From assembly GCA_013396525.1 (NCBI GenBank), contig VWYX01000205.1, positions 778,522-842,521 on the forward strand: a DNA stretch of 64,000 nt. The letters are read 5' to 3'. Positions 11,701 to 23,100 of this stretch are shown piece by piece; the first letter of the stretch is position 1; each line of letters starts with the position of its first letter. The notes under the pieces were generated by a model. The model was not told where the DNA came from and ran no database searches. It saw only the letters and a program-made list of their open reading frames with translations. A program made the translations under genes and the position numbers. Source of the stretch: Chaetorhynchus papuensis. Taxonomy: Eukaryota > Chordata > Aves > Passeriformes > Rhipiduridae.

Positions 11701-12155
11701 AGCAACAAAATGAGCCGGGAGACGCTCAGCCGAAGGACGAGGCCGCTGGGTTTCTGCGTTGAGAAGTGTTTGTTAACACTGGATCCCTCCTGCTCCGCGC
11801 TCACCCCCAGCCTCCAGCACTGCTCCCCAGCGCGGGGGCTGCAGGGTCCCTGGGGGTCCATGGACCCCACTCCCCTGCCCAACCACAAACACGCACCCAC
11901 CAGCGACCTTCCACCCTGCCGGGGCAGGTCTCCTGCAATCCCAAAGGGATGACGGAGTCTTCCCCCTCTCCGCCCCACCGAGCCCCCCCGGCAGCCCCCT
12001 CCGTGCCCGAGAGATGCGGGGTCCCTCCTCACCTTGCTGAGCCGCCGGGCCCCGCTGCGCTCCACCAGCAGCTGCAGCTGCGGCTGCGGCCCGGCGAGAG
12101 CGGCCGGGACGAGCTGCAGCGCACACAGCGCCAGCGCCAGCCCCGCGCACAGCAT
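8788..12155 (-). CDS. GM2A: GM2A, ganglioside GM2 activator (complete)
   Basis: Lysosomal lipid-transfer cofactor that lifts ganglioside GM2 from membranes and presents it to beta-hexosaminidase A. Four coding exons join in frame: 12033-12155, 10094-10246, 9058-9240 and 8788-8943, giving 204 residues (human 193). Residues 1-22 are a signal peptide (MLCAGLALALCALQLVPAAL). Exon 2 has FAWENCGDKRDP and LSVAPDPISIPG. Exon 3 has VVEKALGDLW, GSCTYDDVC and PCPEPLLTCGIPCHCPFK. Exon 4 has GSYSLPASDFDVPDVELPSW and ends LAFSLHSH. All eight cysteines of the human mature protein are matched. There is a ninth (TC in EPLLTCG, Tyr in human), and no N-X-S/T sequon, whereas human has one. The start is the only ATG before the signal peptide. 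Confidence 0.93.
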
Positions 12156-12300
12156 CCTCCGGGAGTGCGCCGGGAACGGGCCGGGATGAGTCCGGGGAGC
12201 TGCTCCGAGCGGTGGGGAGGCGAGAGGCGGGCAGGGACCGCGGCGGGACCTGGCTGGCAGCGGCGGGTCTAAGAAGCCCCGCACCGAGGGGATGAGCCCT
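12156..12300 (-). promoter_or_regulatory. GM2A: GM2A 5' flank and probable promoter, GC-rich
   Basis: CpG-rich DNA spans roughly 11.95-12.3 kb across the first coding exon and just upstream. There is no clear TATA box or CLEAR E-box within this stretch. The transcription start is not determinable from sequence alone. Confidence 0.45.
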
Positions 12301-12708
12301 CTCTCCGAGCCCGGCCCACCTCCCGATTCCCCTCCCTCCCCTGAGGACGCTCACATTTTCCCTTCCCCTTTTGCTTTCTTTTTTTTCCCCTCCCTTCCCC
12401 GGTTTCGCTGCCAAGCGCAGGACTGGACTCGCAGGGATGCTGGGACGGGAAGCGGCGCTTTCCCAAGCTCCCAGAGACGGCACTTGGAGCGGGGGGGCGG
12501 GAGCTGCACCCACCACCCCGAGGCACACACATCACCCCACTGCGATGGGGGAGACACGACCATCTCCCCACCACCCACCCCTCCACCCAGGGCTGCGGCT
12601 CTCCTCACATCCCACTCGGGAGTGCCCCGGCGGTACCCTCTGGTCAGTACCCGGGACCCCCACGCTCCCCCCGCGCTCGGCACAAGGCAGGTGGCAGCTG
12701 AAGAGCAG

Positions 12709-12735
12709 AGATATTTCAGATATTTCAGATATTTG
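12709..12735 (+). repeat. 9-bp tandem repeat, three copies of AGATATTTC
   Basis: Units start at 12709, 12718 and 12727; the last base of the third differs. It lies about 550 bp upstream of the GM2A start. Confidence 0.8.
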
Positions 12736-13234
12736 AGACCCTCGAACCCGATGTATATGGGGGGGGGGGACGGGGGGACACTGGCATCGGGTAGCTCTTG
12801 ACTGGGCAGTTCTCCACAGTACCCCTAGCACCCATCTATCCAAAATGTTGGATTTAACACCCCCTCCTCCATCCTTATCCCCTGTTTTGCGGAGCATTTT
12901 CCAGACAGAGCTGCCCCAGGCACGCCCGTCATGCTGGAATGGTCACAAGGGTACCCCGCCATCAGGAATGGCACAGTAGCATGGATTTTCCCATATATTT
13001 TGGTGGATGGATGCTTTTATCCTGTGGAAGGGGCCGAGCCAGCTGTGCACACAGGACACAAGTGTGGCAGGTCTCAGACCTTCGCCCCTGCCACAGCATG
13101 GTCAGGACCCACTTGTGAGACCCCTCCCCATAGTCGGCTCCGCTCTCCCTTGCACACAGACACCGCTTGGCCTCCCCATATTGCTCCCAGCCCTGGGAAG
13201 GGTTGCCTGGCTTGTCCAAACCCCTGTCTCAGCT

Positions 13235-13244
13235 CTATTTTTAG
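13235..13244 (+). promoter_or_regulatory. MEF2 consensus site CTATTTTTAG
   Basis: An exact match to YTAWWWWTAR, followed within 20 bp by another A/T-rich CTTATTTAG element. It lies between GM2A and CCDC69, so it could serve either gene. A ten-base match alone is weak evidence. Confidence 0.3.
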
Positions 13245-14209
13245 CCTTTCGTCCTTATTTAGCAGCGAGGCCGGGCGGGAGCGTGCAGGCAGGGCGTGGG
13301 AGCAGGCAGGGGATGTGGTGGATGCTGCTGCCCACCCCGCGCCGGCAGCGACAACTGCGCCGCTGATCCACTGCCGAGGCTTAAGGGTGAGGAATAAATA
13401 GCCCGTTCCTCCCACCCGGGAACGGAGCGGAAAGTTATCCCCTGGGATTAGTTTTCACTTTGAGGCCCTGGAGCAGCCGGAGGACAGGGATAAGGATAGG
13501 GATGCAGGGGGAGAGGCACGGGCACAGACGGAGCATTGTGTTCGGGGCTGGGAGGGGAGCAGAGCCCCTCACCTCGAGCCCCTGGCATCACATGCTTTTC
13601 TGCTTCTCACAGCCAGTGTGAGTGAAGGTTTCACTCCCCTATTCTCATCCTTTTCCACTTCATTTTGCCATGGGGGAAAAAAGTGAATAAAAGACTGTGA
13701 GAACAGGTTAACCCACATCTTTTTGCTTGGAAAAACACAGGCAGGGACAGGAATGACTTGAAATCGTTGCACTAGCTCAAGGCAGAAGTACGTGTGACCT
13801 AAATCCCCACTAAAGGAGCCTGTGGCTTTTTTTGGGCTCCAACACATGTGAGAACTTCTGCAGTTCAAACAGTTTTTTCAGCTATCTCACCCATGCAAAG
13901 TCGAGTCACAAGGTCTCAGTAGACCTGGTTAAACACCTTTGATTTGCATTGAAGAAAAGCAGCCAGGACTTCATTACCTCTCATTTACAAAAGCAAACAG
14001 ATTGCAAGTGATGAACAGGGCCGAAGGGTGTAACCACGACCACCCTCTTCACTGCCTGGGCTGCAGCTCTACCAGGACCCATCAGGCATCACCACAGGCC
14101 AGCTCATCACCCAAAAACCATCAGCAAAATATCCTCCAAATATCCTCCACCTCGCTTTTTCTTTTTTTAATTTTTCCAGACTGTGTTTCTGAAAATAAGC
14201 TATACAAAT

Positions 14210-14234
14210 AAAAAAAAAAAAAAAAAAAAAAAAA
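14210..14234 (+). repeat. Poly(A) run of 25
   Basis: Directly preceded by ACAAAT, so that AATAAA is embedded at the start of the run. It could be the tail of an old retroposed insertion or a simple A-run. No parent is recognisable upstream. Confidence 0.8.
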
Positions 14235-16631
14235 GAATGACCCAATGTGCACTCACAGAACCACTCTGCAAACAGACCATGCAGGGCTGGCACTGACACT
14301 GGCTTGTATCCATCCTGTTGTGCCCAGTCCTTACCAGCTAGAACCAGAGAGAGAGCCACAAGAGACACTTAAACAGTTTGCACAAATGCTTTTCTTATCC
14401 ATAAGCTTTGGCAAACACTTTAAATGACCATTGGTACAAATTAACTCGACTTTCCAGCTGTTATCCCATTTACGGCAATTCAGCTGAGCATGTGATAAAG
14501 CCTCCTCGTCTCACTTTTCTAGACAAAACCCTGGAGATGTCTCCAGCTGCTGTCATTCCTGGGGAGAGATCAAGATAACACCAAAAAAAGACATTAGGGC
14601 AAACTTCAAAACAAGATGAAGCTGCTTCAGGTGGGGCCACCACACACCACCTCTGCTTTCCTGTCTTTGCCTGGGCAGAAATTCCCTCCCTGCCACAGTC
14701 CCTGCTGTGTCCAGGCTGCTACGTGCAGCCTCCAGGCACCTGTGCTCCCCAGATCCCCAGGGTGCTCTGGTTACCCCTACAATGCCATGGAAAGCCCCTG
14801 CTTTGCAGTTTCTGGACGTTTAAATGCTGTCCTCAAAAGGGAGCGAGTTTTCAGTGTATTGGGGCAGAGGAGGATAAAGCAGGGCTGAGATGAAAGACCT
14901 GTCTGGCAGGCACACAGCCCATGCAGTCTCCACTGGAAAGACTGGAGAAACTGAGGAATTGCTAAAATCAAGCTGAAATAAGAGATTTTTGGGATAGCAC
15001 AGGCAGGGCTTTTGGCAGGCAGCCTCACAGATGCACCCTGTCTGGGCAGCCCTGGCTCCAAAAGTCAGCGATTTCTAGAAGTACAGGGATGTCACACCAG
15101 AGCCTGCAGCAGAGGCTGGGGATCGGGGTGCTGGAGCTGGCCTCGCTGTACAGGCCCATCCTCAAGCCCCAGTTCTGCTCTGCTGGCTCGATGCCTCAGC
15201 CTGATGTGACCAAACTCTGTTTTTTCTGTGCCATTGTCAAGAGAAACCCTACCTGGAGCCCCACTTTGTGGCATGGGGGCATCTCAGAGCACCCCCTCAG
15301 CACCCCACAGTTAAAAGCAGAAATTTCCACAAGCACATGTGCAAACTCCTGAACCTTCGTGCACCAGCAAGACGAGATGGCAGCTGGACAGGATCCTCGT
15401 CAGCTGCCCACACAGTTGCTTCTCTTTGCAGCCACGGCCCCAGCGATGCAAATTCAGCCTGGAAATCGGCATCTGCTTTGTGCTTGCCCCTGTAGGCCTT
15501 CAGTCTAGAAAGTCTGGACCGGGATTTTTAATTAACCCTGGAGAGGTGGAGACCAGCACCTTGCCCTGGCAGAGCTTTTTATCCCACAAACGATCTACTC
15601 AGCCCAAATAAGTACTCTCATGCAGGGAAGGAGACTTGCCCCACTCTGAAGTGCTGGGAGAGATAAGAACTGAGACGCTCTGGATGGTTTCTGAGCAGTG
15701 GGAGCTGATGCCAGAAGCTGCTGTGACTCACGAAATTTCACTCAGGTTTAGCAGCACCCACCCAAGAGGACGCAGGCAACTGGTCCCACCAGTCCCCGGG
15801 AGACTTGGGGAAGCGTGGGCCTGCCCCTCGCCTTCCCCACCCTCCAATCCAAGTGGTGTTTCACAACTCCTCCGTCCCAGGGTTACCAGGGCAGGAAAAA
15901 CACCTCCAAGTTGAACGTGACAGGACGACCAGGCACCTCCACTCCCTCGCCGCCCAGGCGAAATGCCAAGGTGTTGGCATCCCCGGAGCCCGCAGGCTGC
16001 TTGGACTTCTCCCAGGGGATATTTGGAAAATGTCAGAATAGAAACTTGTTGACAAAAACTTGCGTTGTTTCCATACAGGCACGGCCTCGTGACCAGGTTC
16101 AAACACTTCTATTTCAGCAGTTCTGGGTAGCACCAATGGGTTTTCAGGCCAAAATGTGTGGTCATTCAGAAATGTGTAAAGAGGTAATTTTAAAACAGCA
16201 TTTAAAAAAATCATCAAAATCAAAACATTTGGAAGAACCTGCCTTTTCTCACATTAGTTTTTAAATGGGACACTTTCAAATCCGTGTGTTTCCCTACGTG
16301 TTCAGGACCCATTTCCAAAGTGTAGGATTTCCTCGTGGAAAAGGGCACCCTGGCTCCAGGCCCAGCATTTGGGTGTTTGGGATGCTCAAGAGAAGGGTTG
16401 CCAGGATGCAGTCCCTCAGGCAGTATGGATCACACTGAAAGCCCTCTCCAGCCAGCACAAGGAACCCCAGAGCAGAGCTCCTGCCAGGAAAAACACCCCA
16501 AACCCACCACTTTTCCACAACTACCCCCACACAAGCTGAAACTTGATGGGGTGATGGCAAAAGCCAGATGGATTCTGCTTTCTCACTCTCATCCCTGTTC
16601 TTAAGGGGGCTGGGGTGGGTTCAGCAGTGGA

Positions 16632-16800
16632 AGCCCCTTGAGCAGCTGTTGCTGGGGGTCCTGCTCCCACCCCAGCTCTGGTGCAGGGGTCCTGTTCCCC
16701 TTTCTCCTCCCCCGAGAGGGGACACCCCAGTGCAGGGGTCCTGCCCTCCTTACCCCACACCTAGAACGGAGCATCCTCAGTGCAGGGGACCCCTGGGACA
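16632..16800 (+). repeat. Degenerate ~50-bp tandem repeat upstream of CCDC69
   Basis: The phrase TGCAGGGGTC or TGCAGGGGAC recurs at 16682, 16731 and 16781, about 49-50 bp apart, with a weaker related copy before. Each is followed by a C-rich stretch. Confidence 0.55.
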
Positions 16801-17105
16801 GAGCATTCCCGAAGCACCCCGGCCCAGGGCGGGGACACCCCGGGGTGGAGGGGGCCCAGGGCCGGCCCCGGGGGCGGGCAGGCTGCGGCCGGGGGCCCTG
16901 CCCGCGGCTCGGGGGTGCAGAGCACCCTCTCCCGGCGCTGCCTGTCAGCAGCTGCCGGACTTTTTTATTACTTTTTTTTTTAATTATTTTTTTCTGCCTG
17001 CCAGCTGGGGCGGCTCATCCCGTCCCGTCCCGTCCCGCCCGGTGCCGCTCGCCGGGGGATGCCGCGCCCCGCGCCCCGCGGCTGAGCGGGTCCCGCCGGG
17101 GCTCC
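16801..17105 (+). promoter_or_regulatory. CCDC69: CCDC69 CpG-island promoter and 5'UTR
   Basis: Strongly CpG-rich DNA runs up to the CCDC69 ATG, interrupted by a T/A-rich tract at about 16960-16992. Sequence alone does not fix the transcription start. It probably lies between the T-rich tract and the ATG. Confidence 0.55.
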
Positions 17106-20100
17106 ATGGGCTGCACCGGCAGCGCCCTGCGCTGCTGCCCCGTCGGTGCTGAGGTAGCGGCTGCGGGAGCTTTTGGGCTGGGCTGGGCTGGGCTTGGGCT
17201 GGGCTTCGCTCGGGGTCGGGGTTCGCGTGGGGTCGGGGCTCCGTGGGGTCGCGCTCTCGTGGGACCGAGTGTACACGTTGTCGGGGTTTGATGGAGTTGG
17301 GGTTCGCGTGGGGCTGATGTTTGCGGGGAGCCCTGCTTGCACTGCCGGGGACGAGGGGTGTTGGGGGCACCAGGCGTGGGTTCCTCCCTGCCCTGGGGAG
17401 CGGCGGGGCCGGGCGGTGTGGCTGTCCCCGGCTGCGTGGGACCCCACCGGCATTGTGGTGGGGGAGGTGGCAGCGGGGACAATGAGAGCTGGCAGCCACC
17501 CGCCCTCCTGCATCCTCCTGCACCCTCCTGCACCCTCCTGCACCCCTCCAGGCTCACCCCCACATCATGCGAATTCTATAACTAAGGGGCTGCAGCATCT
17601 GGGATGACAATGCCTGTTGGAAATGCTGGTCCTGTAGAAGAGAGGGATGGGTTCCCCCAGCTAGACCTCTGCCAGCCTCCCACAGCATCCTCCCTCGTCT
17701 CAAAGGTTGTGTCCCCTTGTGCTGAAGGCATCACTCCTGTAGAGGAACACTCCTTTAGGGGAACACTCTTGAGTCCCCCTCAGATCTCAGCACGTTGCTC
17801 TGTACTGAAGAGCTCTTCCATGAGGTCTGAAATTATTTGCTGATTGTTATTATCATTATTATTGTTACTATTGTTATTATTTGATGTGCTCATGCTGCCC
17901 CAGTGCCGCACCACTGACCTCGGGAGATGTTTTTGCTGTCGGATGTGCTGTTCTTACTGGTGTTGGGTGTTGTGATCGCTGGAGGGTGGCAGGGGAAGGA
18001 GGGAAGGCAGAAAGGCCCCATGGTGCTGCATGGGTGGCCCTTTGCAGATCCAGCTGTGAGAGCCCAGCTGCCCAGGACCACAGAACCCACTGCTGGGTGT
18101 GCGGGGGGAGCAGGCACGGAGCTCACACAGCCCTGCAGCCAACAAGTGCCTTTATTTACAGCACTTGCAGGCTTGGTCACTTCTCCACATCATGGAAAAA
18201 ATCCCACTCCTTGCTATGTCATAAGATCAGACACTTCTGGGCTGGTTTGTGACTCTGAGAGCTTTCAAGAGCAGGCATAGGACAGGGAGAAACAGCAGCC
18301 CTGAGGCCCCAGGTGTTGAGAGCCCCACATTTACCGAAACACGGAAATTTGTCATTTGCCTGCAGACACTTCCCTTCCTGCACTTACCCGCTCTCAAGCT
18401 CCTCTGCTCAGCCCTGTGCCACTGCCTACCAACAGTCATAACCCATAAAACAGCCCTGCTGCTGTGGCTGAAAGCCATTCTGAAAGTAGCACCTAAAATC
18501 CCCGTTATGGCTAAAAGGCATAAGGGCAGGCATGAGGCCACTCCTGTCCACGCTCTCATGTCCCCAGTGCCAAAAGGCAGGACGGGAGACCTTTGCCTCC
18601 CACTGCTGATGGGTGGACTTGCAGAGTTGGTCCCTTGGGGTTGCTTGGGGTTGGGGAAGACTTCAAACCCCAGGGGCAAGGCCAGCCAGAAGCCCTGTGC
18701 AGGTCACGGGGTTGGGGACTCTGATGGGGCTGGGGGCTGCAGAGGCTTTTGAGACCAGTCCCAGGTTTGAGGTGACCTTGAGGAGCTGGTTCTGGGCTGG
18801 GTCTGGTGGGTGGATGACATACCAGGAGCCGCTGTGTGCCCCGGGGGAGGCGCTTTGGCAGCCTCATCCTTCTCTGGCACCAGTCTGCGGGCAGTGGGGT
18901 GATAAGGGAGGCACAGAGAGAACCCAGCCCTGAGCTGCAGGCACTGTCCCTGGGGTTTCCTTCCCCTTCAGCTCCATCCACCCATGCTTGGCCACTCACG
19001 GTCACCGCTCGCACTTTGGTCACGCTCCTGGCATGAGAGAGGCCAAGTTGCCTTCCCAAAAGATCAGGGCTGAGGCTAGGGCACCTTCCAGGGCTTGGGT
19101 GAATTCATTTTGAAGAGCTAGGAACTGTACATAGCACCAGGAGTCAGGGAAGGGTCAGAATGCAAGACTCGGGGCTGTCAACAGCGTGAAGTGTTTGCCT
19201 ATGGTCTGCGGCACAGATCTGACTGTAGGAGAGGTGATAATCACCTCCTAACACAACCATCACCATCACTGGAGGAAAGACAGCACCGGGGTTAAAGTCA
19301 GGTCCCACAGACCCGTGCCAGCATTGCTCTGGCAGCACTGAGCATCTGCTGCAGGTCCTGGGAGGTGTTACAGTCATGGACCAAATCCTGGCCCCCTTCT
19401 CCACAACCACAAAGCAAAACCTCCTCCCCAGGAGCAGAGTCAGGATTTAAACACTCATTTCCTGCCTCTTTGTGATTTCCTTTGCTAGGTTGCATGGTTG
19501 AATTGCTTAATGTACTTGTAAAACAGGAAAAGAGGAAGAAAAATACAGTCCAAAACCCCACCTCACACTAAGAGCTGAAGCAGAGGCTGCAGCCACCTTG
19601 GCTGCCCGCACTGTGCCAGCTGCTCTGCACTGGTGCTCCCTACCCCAGCACCTTTGGAGATGACTCAGGTCCTGTTGGAAATCCCTATTAATCCATCTAT
19701 AAACAGTTCTGCTCCAGACTATTAGAAATATTTAGTTTTAAGAATGTAGATACTTTTGGTTTTTTCATAGCTGGAAGGTATTTTTGGCAGAGGTTTCCAA
19801 GACTTTACAGGGTAAGCTACACTGTGGATGGCCCCCACCTGCAGGATGTATCAGGCTGCTTCTTCCCCTGGCCAAAGCTGTTCCAGCTGGAGCAATTCCC
19901 AACCTGCTCCTTCCACACACACACAGTAGATTCCAGGATGATTTTCCAGCTCTCCAAAATGCACCAGGCGATACCAGAGGCACGGAGTGCCAGAAAGCTG
20001 CTCTGGAAGTGGCAGTGGAAAGTCCCTCCATATTTCAGAGCTTTCAGCCAAATTTTGCTTTTCACTCCAGAGGTGGAGCTTTTATTCCAAAGAACAATTG

Positions 20101-23100
20101 AGTGCTTATGACTAAAATTAGCTCAAGACACTTTTAATTGCTCCTAGAGGTAGGAAGGTGCCTTACTCATAGCCTCAGGGCAAGTATTTAGATTTGTCTG
20201 TTGATGCTGGTGAACCTGTTGCTCGCTTCAGCTATTTCTGAGTTCAGTGCAGGTGTCTCAAATCATCTTCCTTTAGAGGCTGAGGGGCTCTGAGGCCCCA
20301 TCCCGCTGGATTTGGGGTGTGGGGGAGAGGGGTCCGTGCTGGGGACATTGCCTGTGCTATGGCAGTGACCAGCCCTGGGCTCTCTGTCCTTGGGCATCAC
20401 TTTGCCAGTGAGCAGGACACATGCAGCAGAGGTGGTTTGGTTCGGGGGTTTGGGGTCCCTCCTGGAGGTGGTAACAGCATCCTGCTCTCAGATCTGCTGA
20501 GATCATCCAAAACCCTTGAGGTCTGTCACCCTGCTATGTCAGGAGGGTCCTCCTACACAGCCTTTGCTTTGTTGCAGTGAGAAAAAGGGGGGAGCAGGGG
20601 GGCTGTGCGGTGTGAGGTGAGGGGAGGAGGCCTTTTGGGATTCCTGTGATGCCCTCAGGATTGTAGAACCTCCACTGTCTCATTCATCTCTCCCCTTGCC
20701 CCCCATCCCCGGACTTCAAAGCCCATCACAGGACATAGGTATATTAAATACCAGGGAGGTACACAATGTCATGAGGTGTGTCAGGGACCAGGTGGGGATC
20801 CCTGGGGACCCTCTGCAGTCAGGTGTGCCAGGGTTCAGCAGCGTCCCAGGGCAGCCACGCTTTCGAGGTGAGCTGTATGGACAAGCAGAACAAGCCCTGT
20901 GAACTCTGACTGCCGGCTGCCTCCTCGCCCCCTCGCCTGGGCCAGGTTCAACGCCGCGGCTGCTCATGCCATAGAAGGGAAGATAAAGCCGTGGCTTCCC
21001 AGAGGCCTGGAGTTCTCCTGCGCTCTGGAACCGCGCCTCCCTCCAGCTCCAGAAGGGGGGCTGCAGGGGAGGCGGAGACAGGGACGCCTGTTTGCTTTCC
21101 CTTGCTTTTTTCCCAAGCCAGGCTCCCTAATCCGGGCTGTATTTGGCCGCGCCACCGTGCGCGGGGCCGAGCCGGGGAGCAGCCGGCACAGCGGGTCCCC
21201 GGCTCCCCGCAGGCAGCTCGGCTGCTTTCCTTAGGGAGCGGTATTTTTAGGGGCAGCTCTGCCGGGGACTGGAGAGCAGCAGCGTGTCTGCAGGTGAATT
21301 TTCTCGCCCCTCGTGCCTCCATGCCCTGCCCAGAAGCACAACTCAGTGATGGGCAGCGGGGACCAGATTTGCCCTGCACCAGCGAGGCCGAGCCGTGAGA
21401 GCCTGCGAGCTTTGCTTCTATCTTTCAGCAACTGATAAAAATATATCCACTCTTTTTTTTTTTTTTTCCCCCTCTTCTCCCCTCCAAGTGCCTAAATTAA
21501 ACCCATGCAGGGCTGGAAGGCATCCCATGGAGCTGGAGGCAGCTCCCGGCTCTGGGTTATCTCAGCCCCGTGGCAGCAGTGGGAGCGTGCGGGAGTGCGG
21601 GGCTGTGCAGCACATTCCTGCGCTCCTGAGGTCATTGCTTGGCTGCCGTCAGCTCTCGCCTGCTGCCAGCCCTGCACAGGGGCTGTATCGCCTCTGATTT
21701 ATGGCTATTTTTCATTTCTCACTGCTGCTCCAGCTGTGTCAAAGCCCATCTGTGTAAGGCCCTGACAGAGGCGTGTGTTTGGGGGGCTGCAAGGTGCCGG
21801 GGACCAGACTGACCTGAGCATCCCGGGACAGGAGGAGGGTGGCAAGGGAGTGCCGAAGCTGGAGCCCTGCCAAGTGCTGCCTGCTCTCCCCCACCAAATG
21901 TTTTGCTGCTGGAGCCTATTTTGCACCAGCACCCTGCCAGGGGATGTTGTGAGCATCCCTTGGATATTCCAGCTGAATGCTTCATGGTGAAGTGTCTGGG
22001 ATGCAGGGAAGTGGCGTGAGCTTGAGGCCACGTGATGGGCAGCACATGCACACCCATGGGTGCTCAGGGCTGGGACAGGGCAGGGGGCTGGGGAGGGACC
22101 ACCCCTGCCTGAGGGCCTGTGTTTTAGCAGAGCTGATTCGGGCTCAATGCAGGGTGTTCTCTGCCTGCAGCCACCTGCCCCTCTCTGTTCCCCCCTGCTC
22201 CAGCCCCCTCTCTCTCTGCCAGAGACAGCTAAAAGCCCAGCAGCAGAGGGGTCCAGCTTCCCAGGAGCTCTCGGCCTTGAAAACAGAGAATGGTGAGAAA
22301 AAAAATGGGTTTTCTCTCGATGTGCTTTCTCAGAATGATATTAAGGAAGCAGTGGACAGACCCCAGCATGGCACCAGGGAGGTTGGGGATGATGTAGGTG
22401 CATGCTGGTGCAGGAGAGCAAACAGCTTTCCAGAGGCAGTGGCATCCCAGAGATGATGGGTCAATGGCATCCTAGAGCCAATGGCATCCCATCACCTCAG
22501 TCAGACAGGTCATCCCCAGAACAGGAGACCTGACAAGCTCTGTGTCCTCTCTGAGCCTGCTAGCACCATCCCAATTAGTGCTCATTTGGACCAGTGAGAT
22601 GGAGGGAGGTATTTCTCCAGTGGGAAGAGGGCGGGGCTGAACCCAGCCCATCGCAGGTTCAGCTGCCCAGGATGTGCAGGCAGCCCAGAGAGTGGGGGGC
22701 AGCCAGTGCTGTTTCAGCTGTGTTTGTCTTGCAGCCAATGCCTCCCTGCTTCCTGAGGATGGGGAGAAGGCAGCGCTGCCAGAGTGGACGGACAGTGCGA
22801 GATTCCTCCCAGGCCAGGAGGAGGAGCGGCTGCGGGGTGCTGGCCAGGCAGGAAGTGCAAGCATCTCCCAGGACATTGAGATCCAGGTCAGTTGGAAAGG
22901 TTGGTGCTGCTGGAGGCAGCAGCTGGGCATGGAGCGTGTCACCAGCCAGGATTTCCCCAGCAGTGATCATGGACCTGGCACATGCTGGGCTGGGCTCTCC
23001 CATTTTTGGGAGAAGGATGGGTCTAGGAAAGGGTAAGGAAGCCCAAAGCAGTGAGCTCTCCATCCCTTACACTGGGATTTCTCATCTGACTGCTTATCAG

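Larger units (their letters stand above)
12301..16630. other. Intergenic region between divergent GM2A and CCDC69
   Basis: I recognise no gene here. It contains a 9-bp tandem repeat (12709-12735), a G-run near 12761-12770, a 25-base A-run at 14210-14234 preceded by AATA, and an MEF2-consensus site at 13235-13244. Long open frames here lack family resemblance and appear to reflect GC-rich composition. Confidence 0.55.

Noticed and set aside
15012..15352. Open frames near 15.1 kb read as a possible unknown exon
   Set aside because: Short, without homology or a matching acceptor-donor pair; likely chance.
16964..16992. T/A-rich tract as TATA box for CCDC69
   Set aside because: It is a T-run mixture without a proper TATAAA at a convincing distance from any start, in a CpG-island promoter where TATA is usually absent.
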